From NCBI GenBank assembly GCA_964515555.1, contig CAZEVY010000054.1:1-34542 (forward strand): a stretch of 34,542 nt of DNA, in the 5' to 3' direction. This document shows positions 10,863 through 17,864 of the stretch, piece after piece (position 1 is the stretch's first letter; every line of letters begins with the position of its first letter). A program made the translations under genes and the position numbers. Source of the stretch: CAZEVY01 sp964515555. Its GTDB lineage: Bacteria; Acidobacteriota; Terriglobia; Bryobacterales; Bryobacteraceae. The notes under the pieces are model-generated. The model did no database searches. It saw nothing but the letters and a program-made list of their open reading frames with translations, and was not told the origin of the DNA.

Positions 10863-12062
10863 ATGAACAACCGGCGCGAGTTCCTCCTCGGCGCCGCCGC
10901 CACCGCGACGGCACAGACCGCGCGACCCTACGACGTCGCCATCGTCGGCGCCGGCGTCTTCGGCGCCTGGACGGCCTGGCACCTCCATCGCGCGGGCAGG
11001 AAGATCATTCTTATCGACGCCTACGGGGCGGCCAGCGCGCGCGCCAGCTCCGGCGGCGAGAGCCGCGTGATTCGCATGGCCTACGGCCCCGACGAGATCT
11101 ACACGCGTTTCTCGCGACGCTCGCTCGACCTGTGGAAGGAACTCTTCGCGCGCACCGGCGACCCGCTCTTTCACCAAACGGGCGTTTTGTGGCTGGCGCG
11201 GCGAAACGACGCCGGCGCGCTCCGGTCGGTGGAGGTCATGCGCAATCTCGGCATTGCGCACGAGCGGCTTTCGCAAGCGGACCTGGCGAGGCGCTTTCCC
11301 CAGATCGCAATTCACGACGTCGACTGGGGAATCTACGAGCCCGGGAGCGGCGCGCTGCTGGCCCGGCGCTCGGTCCACCGCGTCGTCGGCGAACTCACGC
11401 CAGCCGGCGTCGAGCTCGTACTCGACCCGGTCGCCCCTCCCACTCCCGCCAGGCGGCTCGACTCCGTGCGGACCCGCGGCGGCCGTGAAATCCGCGCCGC
11501 ATCCTTCGTCTTTGCCTGCGGGCCATGGCTCGCGAAGGTGTTTCCCGGCGCGCTCGGGAACCGCATCTTCCCGACCCGCCAGGAAGTCTATTTCTTCGGC
11601 CCCACGGCCGGCGACCGCCGGTTCGCGCCGCCGGCAATGCCGTGCTGGATCGACGTCGACAACCTCTACGGAATTCCCGACCTCGAAAACCGCGGCTTCA
11701 AGATCGCCGACGACAGTCACGGGCCCGCCATCGACCCGGACTCCGCCGACCGCGCCGTGCCCCAGGAACGCATCGACGCCATGCGCCGGCGCCTTGGCGC
11801 GCGCTTTCCGGCGCTTAAGAGCGCGCCGCTGCTCGAAACGCGCGTCTGCCAGTACGAAAACAGTTCCAACGGCGACTTCCTGCTCGACCGGCATCCCGAG
11901 ATCGAGAACGTCTGGCTGGCCGGCGGCGGCTCGGGCCACGGCTTCAAGCACGGTCCCGCCGTGGGCGAGTATCTCGCCGCGAGAATCCTGGGACGCGGCG
12001 CCGCCGAACCGCGCTTCAGCTTCGCCAGCAAAGGGACCGTTCAGAAAAGAACGGTGCACTGA
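10863..12062 (+). CDS. Sarcosine-oxidase-like FAD-dependent oxidoreductase, Tat-exported
   Basis: A 399-residue DAO-superfamily flavoenzyme. The N-terminus MNNRREFLLGAAATATA is a twin-arginine signal. The Rossmann motif VAIVGAGVFGAWTAWHL (about residues 22-38) binds FAD. The C-terminal block GDFLLDRHPEIENVWLAGG then SGHGFKHGPAVGE is typical of monomeric sarcosine oxidase/N-methyl-amino-acid oxidases, and Cys329 in RVCQYENS aligns with the covalent-flavin cysteine of that group. It likely oxidises a secondary amine or amino acid outside the cytoplasm. Start chosen for the Tat signal and the -10 box directly upstream; the long frame extending into the RND gene is a shadow. Confidence 0.88.
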   Translation: MNNRREFLLGAAATATAQTARPYDVAIVGAGVFGAWTAWHLHRAGRKIILIDAYGAASARASSGGESRVIRMAYGPDEIYTRFSRRSLDLWKELFARTGDPLFHQTGVLWLARRNDAGALRSVEVMRNLGIAHERLSQADLARRFPQIAIHDVDWGIYEPGSGALLARRSVHRVVGELTPAGVELVLDPVAPPTPARRLDSVRTRGGREIRAASFVFACGPWLAKVFPGALGNRIFPTRQEVYFFGPTAGDRRFAPPAMPCWIDVDNLYGIPDLENRGFKIADDSHGPAIDPDSADRAVPQERIDAMRRRLGARFPALKSAPLLETRVCQYENSSNGDFLLDRHPEIENVWLAGGGSGHGFKHGPAVGEYLAARILGRGAAEPRFSFASKGTVQKRTVH

Positions 12063-12094
12063 GTCGGGCGGCGCGGCGCCCCTTCGCATCGTGG

Positions 12095-12100
12095 GACAAT
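12095..12100 (+). promoter_or_regulatory. -10-like element (GACAAT) 7 nt before ybaN-like gene
   Basis: GACAAT-N7-ATG mirrors the short TANNNT-to-start spacing seen at other first genes in the window, but the first base is G rather than T, so it is a weaker case. Confidence 0.3.
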
Positions 12101-12107
12101 CTACGGG

Positions 12108-12476
12108 ATGGGCCGCCCGGTCTGCCTGCTCCTCGCCGCCGTTTTCTTCGCCCTGGCGATACTCGGCGCCATCCTGCCCGGACTCCCCTCGACGCCCTTC
12201 GTGCTGGTGACCAGCTACTTCCTGATGCGTTCCTCCCCCCGGCTGCACGCCCGGCTGCGCGCCTCGCGCCGCTTCGGTCCGCTAATCGAAAACTGGGAGC
12301 GGCATCGCGCCCTCACCCGGCGAAGCAAGTGGACGGCGCTGGCCGCCTCGGCCACCTGCGTCACGTTGACCGTGGTGTTCGGCAACCTGCCGATCTACGG
12401 CCGCCTGGCGATCCTTTGCCTCGGCGCCTACGGCTTCTGGTTCGTCTCGCGCATTCCGGTGGTCGAGCAGGAGTAA
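12108..12476 (+). CDS. YbaN-family (DUF454) inner-membrane protein
   Basis: A 122-residue protein with the family hallmark LGAILPGLPSTPFVLVTSYFLMRSSP: a first TM helix followed by the conserved Pro-rich turn, then SPRLHARLRASRRFGPLIENWERHRA and two further TM segments (about residues 73-88 and 94-112). The function of YbaN is unknown. Short -10-to-ATG spacing suggests a leaderless transcript. It faces the VOC gene convergently across a strong hairpin. Confidence 0.85.
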   Translation: MGRPVCLLLAAVFFALAILGAILPGLPSTPFVLVTSYFLMRSSPRLHARLRASRRFGPLIENWERHRALTRRSKWTALAASATCVTLTVVFGNLPIYGRLAILCLGAYGFWFVSRIPVVEQE

Positions 12477-12506
12477 CTCTCCGGTGGGGCGGCCCTCCGT
12501 GCCACG

Positions 12507-12524
12507 TCGGGCCTCCAGGCCCGA
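12507..12524. terminator. Bidirectional hairpin between convergent genes
   Basis: TCGGGCC-TCCA-GGCCCGA is a perfect 7-bp stem with a TCCA loop, placed between the ends of the ybaN-like gene (12476) and the VOC gene (12556). Its symmetry and location fit a two-way terminator, though no T-tract follows. The same TCCA loop occurs at 1055-1068. Confidence 0.55.
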
Positions 12525-12555
12525 CTCCGCGCCCGATGCAGGCGCTCCACTCGCT

Positions 12556-12921
12556 CTATGCCGGCTTGTCCGGCTGAATCAGCCCGAACTGCGTCCCTTC
12601 GGTGTCGACGCAATACGCCAGCCAGCCGACACCCGGGATGTGCATCTTCGGCGCCACCTGCTTGCCGCCGTTCTTCTCCACCGCCGCCAGCGTCTCGTCG
12701 AGCGAGTCGATCTGGATGGTATTCACCGTGCCGGTCGTCTCCGGCGACCGCCGCATCATCCCGCCGTTGATGCCCGGCGTCCCCTCCGCCCCCGTCGTGA
12801 TGAGCCAGTACTCCATCGGCCCGCCCCACTTGGTGAACTGCCACCCGAACACGCCGCCGTAAAACGCCACCGCCCGCTCCGGATTATCCGCCGGAAACTC
12901 GAAGTGCACCACTCGTGACAT
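12556..12921 (-). CDS. VOC-superfamily (glyoxalase/bleomycin-resistance-like) protein
   Basis: A 121-residue protein with two beta-alpha-beta-beta-beta modules: N-terminal VVHFEFPADNPERAVAFYGGVFGWQF and C-terminal KMHIPGVGWLAYCVDTEGTQFGLIQPD. This is the compact single-domain VOC fold with a His and a Glu/Gln at usual metal positions (His7, Gln region near the end). Substrate unknown. The start at 12921 is preceded by AAAGGA 7 nt upstream, unlike the longer upstream frame. It is probably co-transcribed with the small membrane protein gene 17 nt upstream. Confidence 0.85.
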   Translation of the reverse strand: MSRVVHFEFPADNPERAVAFYGGVFGWQFTKWGGPMEYWLITTGAEGTPGINGGMMRRSPETTGTVNTIQIDSLDETLAAVEKNGGKQVAPKMHIPGVGWLAYCVDTEGTQFGLIQPDKPA

Positions 12922-12938
12922 GATTGGTCCTTTCTGTT

Positions 12939-13292
12939 CTATCTGGCCGGCGCCTGGCCGTACCGCTGCGTCGCGAAGCCCACCAGCGCGCCGACGATGC
13001 TGCCCGGCAGCATGATCTGAAGATAGTAGTGATCGCCGGTCTCCGACGGCATCGCCGCCACGGCCCAGGCCAGCAGGAATCCGACCAGCAATCCGAATCC
13101 GATACCGAGCCCGACGTTGTTGTACTTGCGCGCGAAAAACCCCGCCGCCACGCCAGCCATCATGCCCTTTACCGTCGAGCCGATCAGAATGCCGGTCATC
13201 AGCGGCCGCACCGCCGGCTCGAACCACGCCGTCGCGCCGTCGAGAAACCCGAGCACCGCGCCCGCCACCACCCCTACCATCGGTTTGTTCAT
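12939..13292 (-). CDS. Small membrane protein, four TM segments
   Basis: A 117-residue hydrophobic protein with about four TM helices: residues 5-24, 30-52, 60-80 and 90-110. Glycine-rich helices (GVVAGAVLGFLDG, GIGFGLLVGFLLAW) suggest tight packing. No family is recognised with certainty. A strong ribosome binding site (GAGGGAGA) lies 5 nt before the ATG, and TAGATT (minus strand, 13308-13313) is a possible -10 box. It lies between the kinase gene and the VOC gene on the same strand. Confidence 0.75.
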   Translation of the reverse strand: MNKPMVGVVAGAVLGFLDGATAWFEPAVRPLMTGILIGSTVKGMMAGVAAGFFARKYNNVGLGIGFGLLVGFLLAWAVAAMPSETGDHYYLQIMLPGSIVGALVGFATQRYGQAPAR

Positions 13293-13335
13293 GTTGTCTC
13301 CCTCACGAATCTATTCAACGGAGTCTGCGATTCCT

Positions 13336-14241
13336 TTAACGTGCGCTCCACAGCAGTAACGCGAATCGCACCACGAGATAGGTCATCACCAGCAGCATCA
13401 GCGTGCGATTCCGGTCCACGAAGCGCCCCAGCCGTTCCACGACCGACTCCCGATAGGCCGCCACCGCGCCCCCATCCAGGTACCGCAACACCTCCGCCTC
13501 CACCTCCGCCGCCGACCCATAGCGATCCCGGGGCGCCTCCGCCATCGCCTTCGCGACGATCGCCCGCAGCGGCTTCTTCGCCTCGCGCCCCTCGGAGAGG
13601 TATCGCAGGATCGCGCCTAGTGCATACACATCCGATCGCTCACCCGTCGCCTCCGTGTCGCCCCGGGCCTGCTCGGGCGGCATGAACTGCGGCGTCCCGG
13701 CCACGGTCCCCGGCTCTTCTTCGACGCCCAGGACTTTGGCGACTCCCCAGTCCATCACCAGCACTTCGCCGAACGCGCCCGTCATTATGTTCTCCGGCTT
13801 AAGATCGCGATGCACGACGCCGCGCGAGTGCGCGAACGCCACCGCTTCGCAGACGCGTGCGAACACCCTCAGCCGGTCCGGCAGCGAGGCGGCCGCGGCG
13901 TACTCGTCCAGACGCCGTCCCTCCACCAGCTTCATCGCGTAGTAGACGCGCCCATCGGCCAGCGTCCCGGCGTCGTACACAGGCACGATGCCGGGATGCT
14001 CCAGCCGCGCCACCACGCGCGCCTCGGCGAGCATGCGCCCGGCGGCCTCGGGCGCGATCCCCGGGTCGGCCAGCACCTTCACGGCGACGCGGCGTTCGAG
14101 CTCGCGGTCCTCGGCCACGTAGACCGTCCCCATGCCGCCGCGGCCGATCTCCTCAATCAGCCGGTAGCGCGTGCCGGTGAAATCCGGCTCCTCGCACAGC
14201 CGGCGCAGCCGGGCGATGGCACCGTCGGATATCTCGCTCAT
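13336..14241 (-). CDS. Membrane-anchored Ser/Thr protein kinase
   Basis: A 301-residue PknB-type kinase. Glycine loop GRGGMGTVYVAED with catalytic Lys in VAVKVL, catalytic loop HRDLKPENIM, metal motif DWG (MDWGVAKVLG, in place of DFG), activation segment GTPQFMPPEQARG. One C-terminal TM helix (LMLLVMTYLVVRFALLLW) with only a few residues beyond it, so no extracellular sensor. The gene overlaps the ECF sigma gene by 4 bp (ATGA). Sigma-kinase pairs of this kind are a known arrangement in Planctomycetes and Acidobacteria, where the kinase is thought to control the sigma factor. Confidence 0.93.
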   Translation of the reverse strand: MSEISDGAIARLRRLCEEPDFTGTRYRLIEEIGRGGMGTVYVAEDRELERRVAVKVLADPGIAPEAAGRMLAEARVVARLEHPGIVPVYDAGTLADGRVYYAMKLVEGRRLDEYAAAASLPDRLRVFARVCEAVAFAHSRGVVHRDLKPENIMTGAFGEVLVMDWGVAKVLGVEEEPGTVAGTPQFMPPEQARGDTEATGERSDVYALGAILRYLSEGREAKKPLRAIVAKAMAEAPRDRYGSAAEVEAEVLRYLDGGAVAAYRESVVERLGRFVDRNRTLMLLVMTYLVVRFALLLWSAR

Positions 14242-14969
14242 CCGGGGTCGACTCCGAGCACCGCGCGGGCCTCGCTCCGGAACTCGCGGTCGTTGGCCGT
14301 GATCTCGCGCAGTATTTCGAGCACCGTGGCGCGGAAGCGCCGCCGCGTCGAGGCCAGGTGGTTGGTGACCGTGGTCGTGGGCAGCTCGAACTCGCGCGCG
14401 AGCTGATCGTAGGTGAGCTTGTCGATCGAATCCGCGCGCAGGTCATAGCGCTCGAACAGGAGAAATTGCACCCGCTTGTCTTCCGACTCCAGCTCGACAC
14501 GCAGCCGCTCCACCGCCAGGCCGAACAGCCCCCGCACCCACTCCTGATGAAAGTAGTCCTCGAGCGACACCCCGTCGGCGACCTCGTGCCGCCGGAACTC
14601 GCCCTCGGCGGTCTCGAAATCGAGCGGCACGGTCGGCGCGCCGCCCCCGCGCTTGATGCGCCGCGCGGCCTTCTCCTGATTGGAGGCGTACCCGTCGATC
14701 GCCAGCCGCAGGAAGTTGCGGAAGGTGCCTTTCGCGGGGTCGTAGCTCTTGAAGAATTCCTTGTCCATGGCCGCCGCAAAGAACGCTTGCGTCAGATCTT
14801 CGGCGTCCTCCACGGACTTGTTCCATTTCAGCCGGATGTACTTGTAGGCCGGCTTCCAGTACGCCGCCACCAGCGTCTGCCAGCCGCGCTCGCGCTCGGC
14901 GGCGTCGCCGCGGGCCACCGCCAGAATCACCGATCGCCGGGTGGCGGGAAACTTTGCCGGGTCGTGCAC
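14238..14969 (-). CDS. ECF sigma factor of the kinase-associated type
   Basis: A 243-residue sigma-70-like protein. Region 2 is visible as VEDAEDLTQAFFAAAMDKEFF and GTFRNFLRLAIDGYASN; region 4 as LTYDQLAREFELPTTTVTNHLASTRRRFRATVLEIL, a helix-turn-helix. It is longer than typical ECFs owing to an insertion between regions 2 and 4. GTG start at 14969 with AGGA 6 nt upstream. It is followed with 4-bp overlap by a Ser/Thr kinase, so the pair likely forms one signalling unit. Its promoter shares the 27-bp divergent gap with the isomerase gene. Confidence 0.9.
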   Translation of the reverse strand: MHDPAKFPATRRSVILAVARGDAAERERGWQTLVAAYWKPAYKYIRLKWNKSVEDAEDLTQAFFAAAMDKEFFKSYDPAKGTFRNFLRLAIDGYASNQEKAARRIKRGGGAPTVPLDFETAEGEFRRHEVADGVSLEDYFHQEWVRGLFGLAVERLRVELESEDKRVQFLLFERYDLRADSIDKLTYDQLAREFELPTTTVTNHLASTRRRFRATVLEILREITANDREFRSEARAVLGVDPG

Positions 14970-14984
14970 GGAGATTCCTCAGGG

Positions 14985-14991
14985 TACAATA
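14985..14991. promoter_or_regulatory. Overlapping divergent -10 elements
   Basis: The 7-mer TACAATA reads TACAAT on the plus strand (14985-14990) and TATTGT on the minus strand (14991-14986), both fitting TANNNT. It lies in the 27-bp gap between the divergent sigma-factor gene (start 14969) and isomerase gene (start 14997). The plus-strand box is 6 nt from the ATG, implying a leaderless transcript; the minus-strand transcript would retain a Shine-Dalgarno sequence. Confidence 0.5.
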
Positions 14992-14996
14992 CCGCC

Positions 14997-15842
14997 ATGC
15001 TGGCCAACCGAAGAGAATTCCTCCTTTCCGCCGCCGCGCTGGCGCCGTCGCTCTCCGCGCGGGGACTCGCCGGGTTGCGCATCGGCGTCACCGACTGGAA
15101 TCTGCGCCAGACCGGGCGCACCGAAGCCGTCGCCCTGGCGAAGTCGCTGGGCTTCGAAGGCGTCGAAGTGAGCCTCGGGCGCCGGCCGGTCGACGGCAAG
15201 CTCCCGCTCGACAACGCCGACGCCCAGGCGCGCTACCTCGAAGAGTTCGCCCGCCACGACCTGCGCATCGCCGGGACCTGCCTCGACATCCTCCACGTCA
15301 ACTACCTCAAGAACGACCGGCTCGGCCAGAAATGGGTCGCCGACGGCATCCGCGCCACCAAGGCGCTCAAAGCCCGCGTCATGCTGCTGCCGTTCTTCGG
15401 CAAGGGCGCCCTTCAGACCGCCGAGGAGATGGATTTCGTCGGCGACGCCCTGCGCGAGCTCGGCCCCGAGGCGGAGAAGGCCGGCATTATCCTCGGCCTG
15501 GAGGACACCATCTCGGCCGAGAACAACGTCCGCATCATGGAAAGGTCGCGCTCCAAGGCCGTGCTGACCTATTACGACGTCGGCAACTCCACCGGTCAGG
15601 GTTTCGATGTCGTCAGGGAGATCCGGTGGCTCAAGGCCGACCGCATCTGCCAGTTCCACCTGAAGGACAACCCCAACTACCTCGGCGAGGGCAAGATCGA
15701 CTTCCCGGGCGTCATCCGGGCCATCGCCGACCTCGGCTTCCAGGGATTCGCCAACCTCGAGACCTCCACGCCCAAGTCGGTCGACGACGACATGCGGCGC
15801 AACCTCGGTTTCCTGCGCAAGCTGATGTCGGAGACCGCGTAA
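14997..15842 (+). CDS. Sugar phosphate isomerase/epimerase-like TIM barrel, Tat-exported
   Basis: A 281-residue AP-endonuclease-2/xylose-isomerase-like TIM barrel. The N-terminus NRREFLLSAAALAPSLSARG is a Tat signal. Likely metal ligands follow the family order: Glu in GLEDTISAEN, Asp in YYDVGNSTG, His in QFHLKDNP and Glu in NLETSTP. Such exported isomerases are abundant in Acidobacteria and Planctomycetes and act on sugars or polyols. ATG 14997 is chosen because the Tat motif begins there; upstream in-frame codons are a shadow of the divergent sigma gene. Confidence 0.87.
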   Translation: MLANRREFLLSAAALAPSLSARGLAGLRIGVTDWNLRQTGRTEAVALAKSLGFEGVEVSLGRRPVDGKLPLDNADAQARYLEEFARHDLRIAGTCLDILHVNYLKNDRLGQKWVADGIRATKALKARVMLLPFFGKGALQTAEEMDFVGDALRELGPEAEKAGIILGLEDTISAENNVRIMERSRSKAVLTYYDVGNSTGQGFDVVREIRWLKADRICQFHLKDNPNYLGEGKIDFPGVIRAIADLGFQGFANLETSTPKSVDDDMRRNLGFLRKLMSETA

Positions 15843-15928
15843 GTCCGCGCCTAGCGGCGAGCGGCGCGACAGGCCACGAAACTGTACCCACTTCGTACTG
15901 GTGTCCGGATGGACTACTACTTTTTTTA

Positions 15929-15957
15929 TTGACATTAGCATGGCGAAAGCTTAAGAT
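15929..15957 (+). promoter_or_regulatory. Sigma70 promoter of the CarD gene
   Basis: TTGACA (15929-15934), exactly 17 bp, TAAGAT (15952-15957): the best consensus promoter in the window. A T-rich tract lies just upstream. The gene's ribosome binding site is at 15993-16001. Confidence 0.65.
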
Positions 15958-16009
15958 TCCCTTTCAACTTTCAACAGCCCTGCTGGGGCACCAAGGAGAG
16001 GGTCTCTGT

Positions 16010-16519
16010 ATGACCTTCCAGATCGGCGAAAAAGTCGTCTATCCTAATCAGGGTGTTGGAGTTATAGAGAATATTAGCACCCGTAGCTTCGGTTCTCGCC
16101 CGGAGCACTTCTATCTGTTGCGTTTATCCGCCAACAGTCTCACTGTGATGGTGCCGTTCTCCCATGTCGGCGACATCGGCTTGCGGAAGATCACGCGCAA
16201 CGGCGAGATCGGCAAAGTGCTGGTGTTTCTTTCGAGCGGACGTTGCCGGCGATGCGGCGACTGGAAGAATCGCTTTAAGGAAAACACCGAAAAGATGAGA
16301 AGCGGCTCCCTTCTCGAAGTCGCCGAGGTGCTGAAGGGCCTGCTCCTCCAGCAGACCGAGAAGCCCCTGTCGTTCCGCGAAAAGAAGATGCTCGACCGCG
16401 CCCGCCAGATGCTGCTCACCGAGGTGGCCACCTCGCGCGAGCTGAACGAGATCGCCGCCATCGACCTGCTCCGCAAGGCGCTCGGGAAGTCGGCGCTGAA
16501 CCTGCCGGAACCGCTGTAG
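16010..16519 (+). CDS. carD: CarD-family transcription regulator
   Basis: A 169-residue protein. The N-terminal RNA-polymerase-interacting Tudor-like domain is clear: FQIGEKVVYPNQGVGVIENI then FYLLRLSANSLTVMVPFSHVGDIGLRKI. The C-terminal helical domain (LEVAEVLKGLLLQQTEKPLSFREKKMLDRARQMLLTEVA) matches CarD's promoter-DNA-binding part. CarD stabilises the RNA-polymerase open complex, especially at ribosomal RNA and tRNA promoters. The start is preceded by AAGGAGAGG and a consensus promoter. The enolase-superfamily gene follows after 40 nt and may be co-transcribed. Confidence 0.93.
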   Translation: MTFQIGEKVVYPNQGVGVIENISTRSFGSRPEHFYLLRLSANSLTVMVPFSHVGDIGLRKITRNGEIGKVLVFLSSGRCRRCGDWKNRFKENTEKMRSGSLLEVAEVLKGLLLQQTEKPLSFREKKMLDRARQMLLTEVATSRELNEIAAIDLLRKALGKSALNLPEPL

Positions 16520-16559
16520 ACCCGCTCGCTTTGGCGCGGCGCCGGTCCGGCCGCCATCC

Positions 16560-17693
16560 ATGAAGATCACCGCCATTGAGACCATTCACTACGCGCGCGG
16601 TGTCACCGTCCACGCCGGCAAAATCGACTGGCTCTGGGTTCGTATTCACACCGATGAGGGCGTCACCGGCCTCGGCGAAACCTACCCCTGCGCCGACGCC
16701 GAGAAAGCCGTCGTCCGCCGGTCGCTGGCCCCGGTGCTGATCGGCCGCGACCCGCGGCAGATCGACCGCCTTTGGGCCGACATGTTCCTGGCGATCTCCT
16801 ATCACGGCTGGGCGGGCGCCGAGATGCGTGCCATCAGCGCCGTCGACCTGGCCTTGTGGGATATCGTCGGGAAGCTCGCCGGAATGCCCGTCTACCAGCT
16901 CCTCGGCGGGGCCTCGCGCGATTCGATTCCCATCTACAACACCTGCTACGACCATATACCGCAGTCCGAGCCGGTGAAACTCGCGCGCTCCCTGGCCGAT
17001 GCCGGCATCCGGGCCATGAAGATCTGGCCGTTCGATGAGGTCGCGCTCCGAAATCGCGGCAACTTCATCACGCCCGATCAGTTACGCGAAGGAATGGAGC
17101 CTCTGTCTTTGATTCGACGTGAGTTGGGCGATTCGATGGCAGTCGCCATGGAGTTCCACGGCTATTGGAACCTCACCTCGGCGATCCGGATCGCACGGGC
17201 GCTCGAGCCGCTGGAACCCATGTGGCTCGAAGAGATGCTGCCGCAGGACAACATGGCAGCCTACCGCGAGCTCGCCCAGTCGACCCGGCTGCCGCTGTGC
17301 ATCAGCGAACGCCTCATGACCCGATGGGGATTCCGCGAGCTGCTGGCGAATCACGCCGCCCGCATCGTCATGCCGGACCTGTGCTGGGGCGGCGGCATCT
17401 CGGAAGCCAGGAAGATCGCCACTATGGCCGAGACGGAGTACCTACCGGTTGCACCGCACAACTGCGGAGGGCCTGTGCTGCACTTCGCCTCGGCGCACCT
17501 GGCGGCCAACATCACGAACCTTTATATACACGAGACCGTGCGGCGTCACTATCAGGACGAATACCCGGCCTTGGCGACGCCCTCGCTCGAGCCGGTGAAT
17601 GGCCAACTTCCATTGCCGCCCGGGCCGGGTCTGGGGGTCGAGTTGCGCCCCGAGGTGATGTCGTTGCCGAATGTCTCCGTGGATTGGGCTTGA
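16560..17693 (+). CDS. Mandelate racemase/muconate lactonizing enzyme family protein
   Basis: A 377-residue enolase-superfamily enzyme. N-terminal capping domain (MKITAIETIHYARG.., GVTGLGETYP), conserved SAVDLALWDIVGKLAGMPVYQLLGG, then the barrel. Candidate Mg ligands are Glu in AMEFHGYWN, Glu in EPMWLEEMLP and Glu in LCISERLMTRW; the general base His may be in VAPHNCGGP. The overall pattern is close to the D-galactonate dehydratase/MR subgroup that dehydrates acid sugars. The exact substrate cannot be read from sequence. No ribosome binding site of note. Confidence 0.88.
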   Translation: MKITAIETIHYARGVTVHAGKIDWLWVRIHTDEGVTGLGETYPCADAEKAVVRRSLAPVLIGRDPRQIDRLWADMFLAISYHGWAGAEMRAISAVDLALWDIVGKLAGMPVYQLLGGASRDSIPIYNTCYDHIPQSEPVKLARSLADAGIRAMKIWPFDEVALRNRGNFITPDQLREGMEPLSLIRRELGDSMAVAMEFHGYWNLTSAIRIARALEPLEPMWLEEMLPQDNMAAYRELAQSTRLPLCISERLMTRWGFRELLANHAARIVMPDLCWGGGISEARKIATMAETEYLPVAPHNCGGPVLHFASAHLAANITNLYIHETVRRHYQDEYPALATPSLEPVNGQLPLPPGPGLGVELRPEVMSLPNVSVDWA

Positions 17694-17864
17694 CACCCCC
17701 CATCCGTTAGCCCTACACCCGCCGAGTTCCGGTGGCCGATAGGCGAATCCACTTAGTCCGGCTTCGATTTCGGGCCGTTTTCATCCTTCGCTTCAGTGAT
17801 TTGACGCGTAGTAACCTTGCTTCCGATTCCATACTATGAGAACAGCGAGGAGAGTACCAGGCCG

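Noticed and set aside
14998..16519. 521-aa fusion of isomerase and CarD frames
   Set aside because: The upstream part is an out-of-frame shadow of the isomerase; CarD has its own promoter and strong ribosome binding site.
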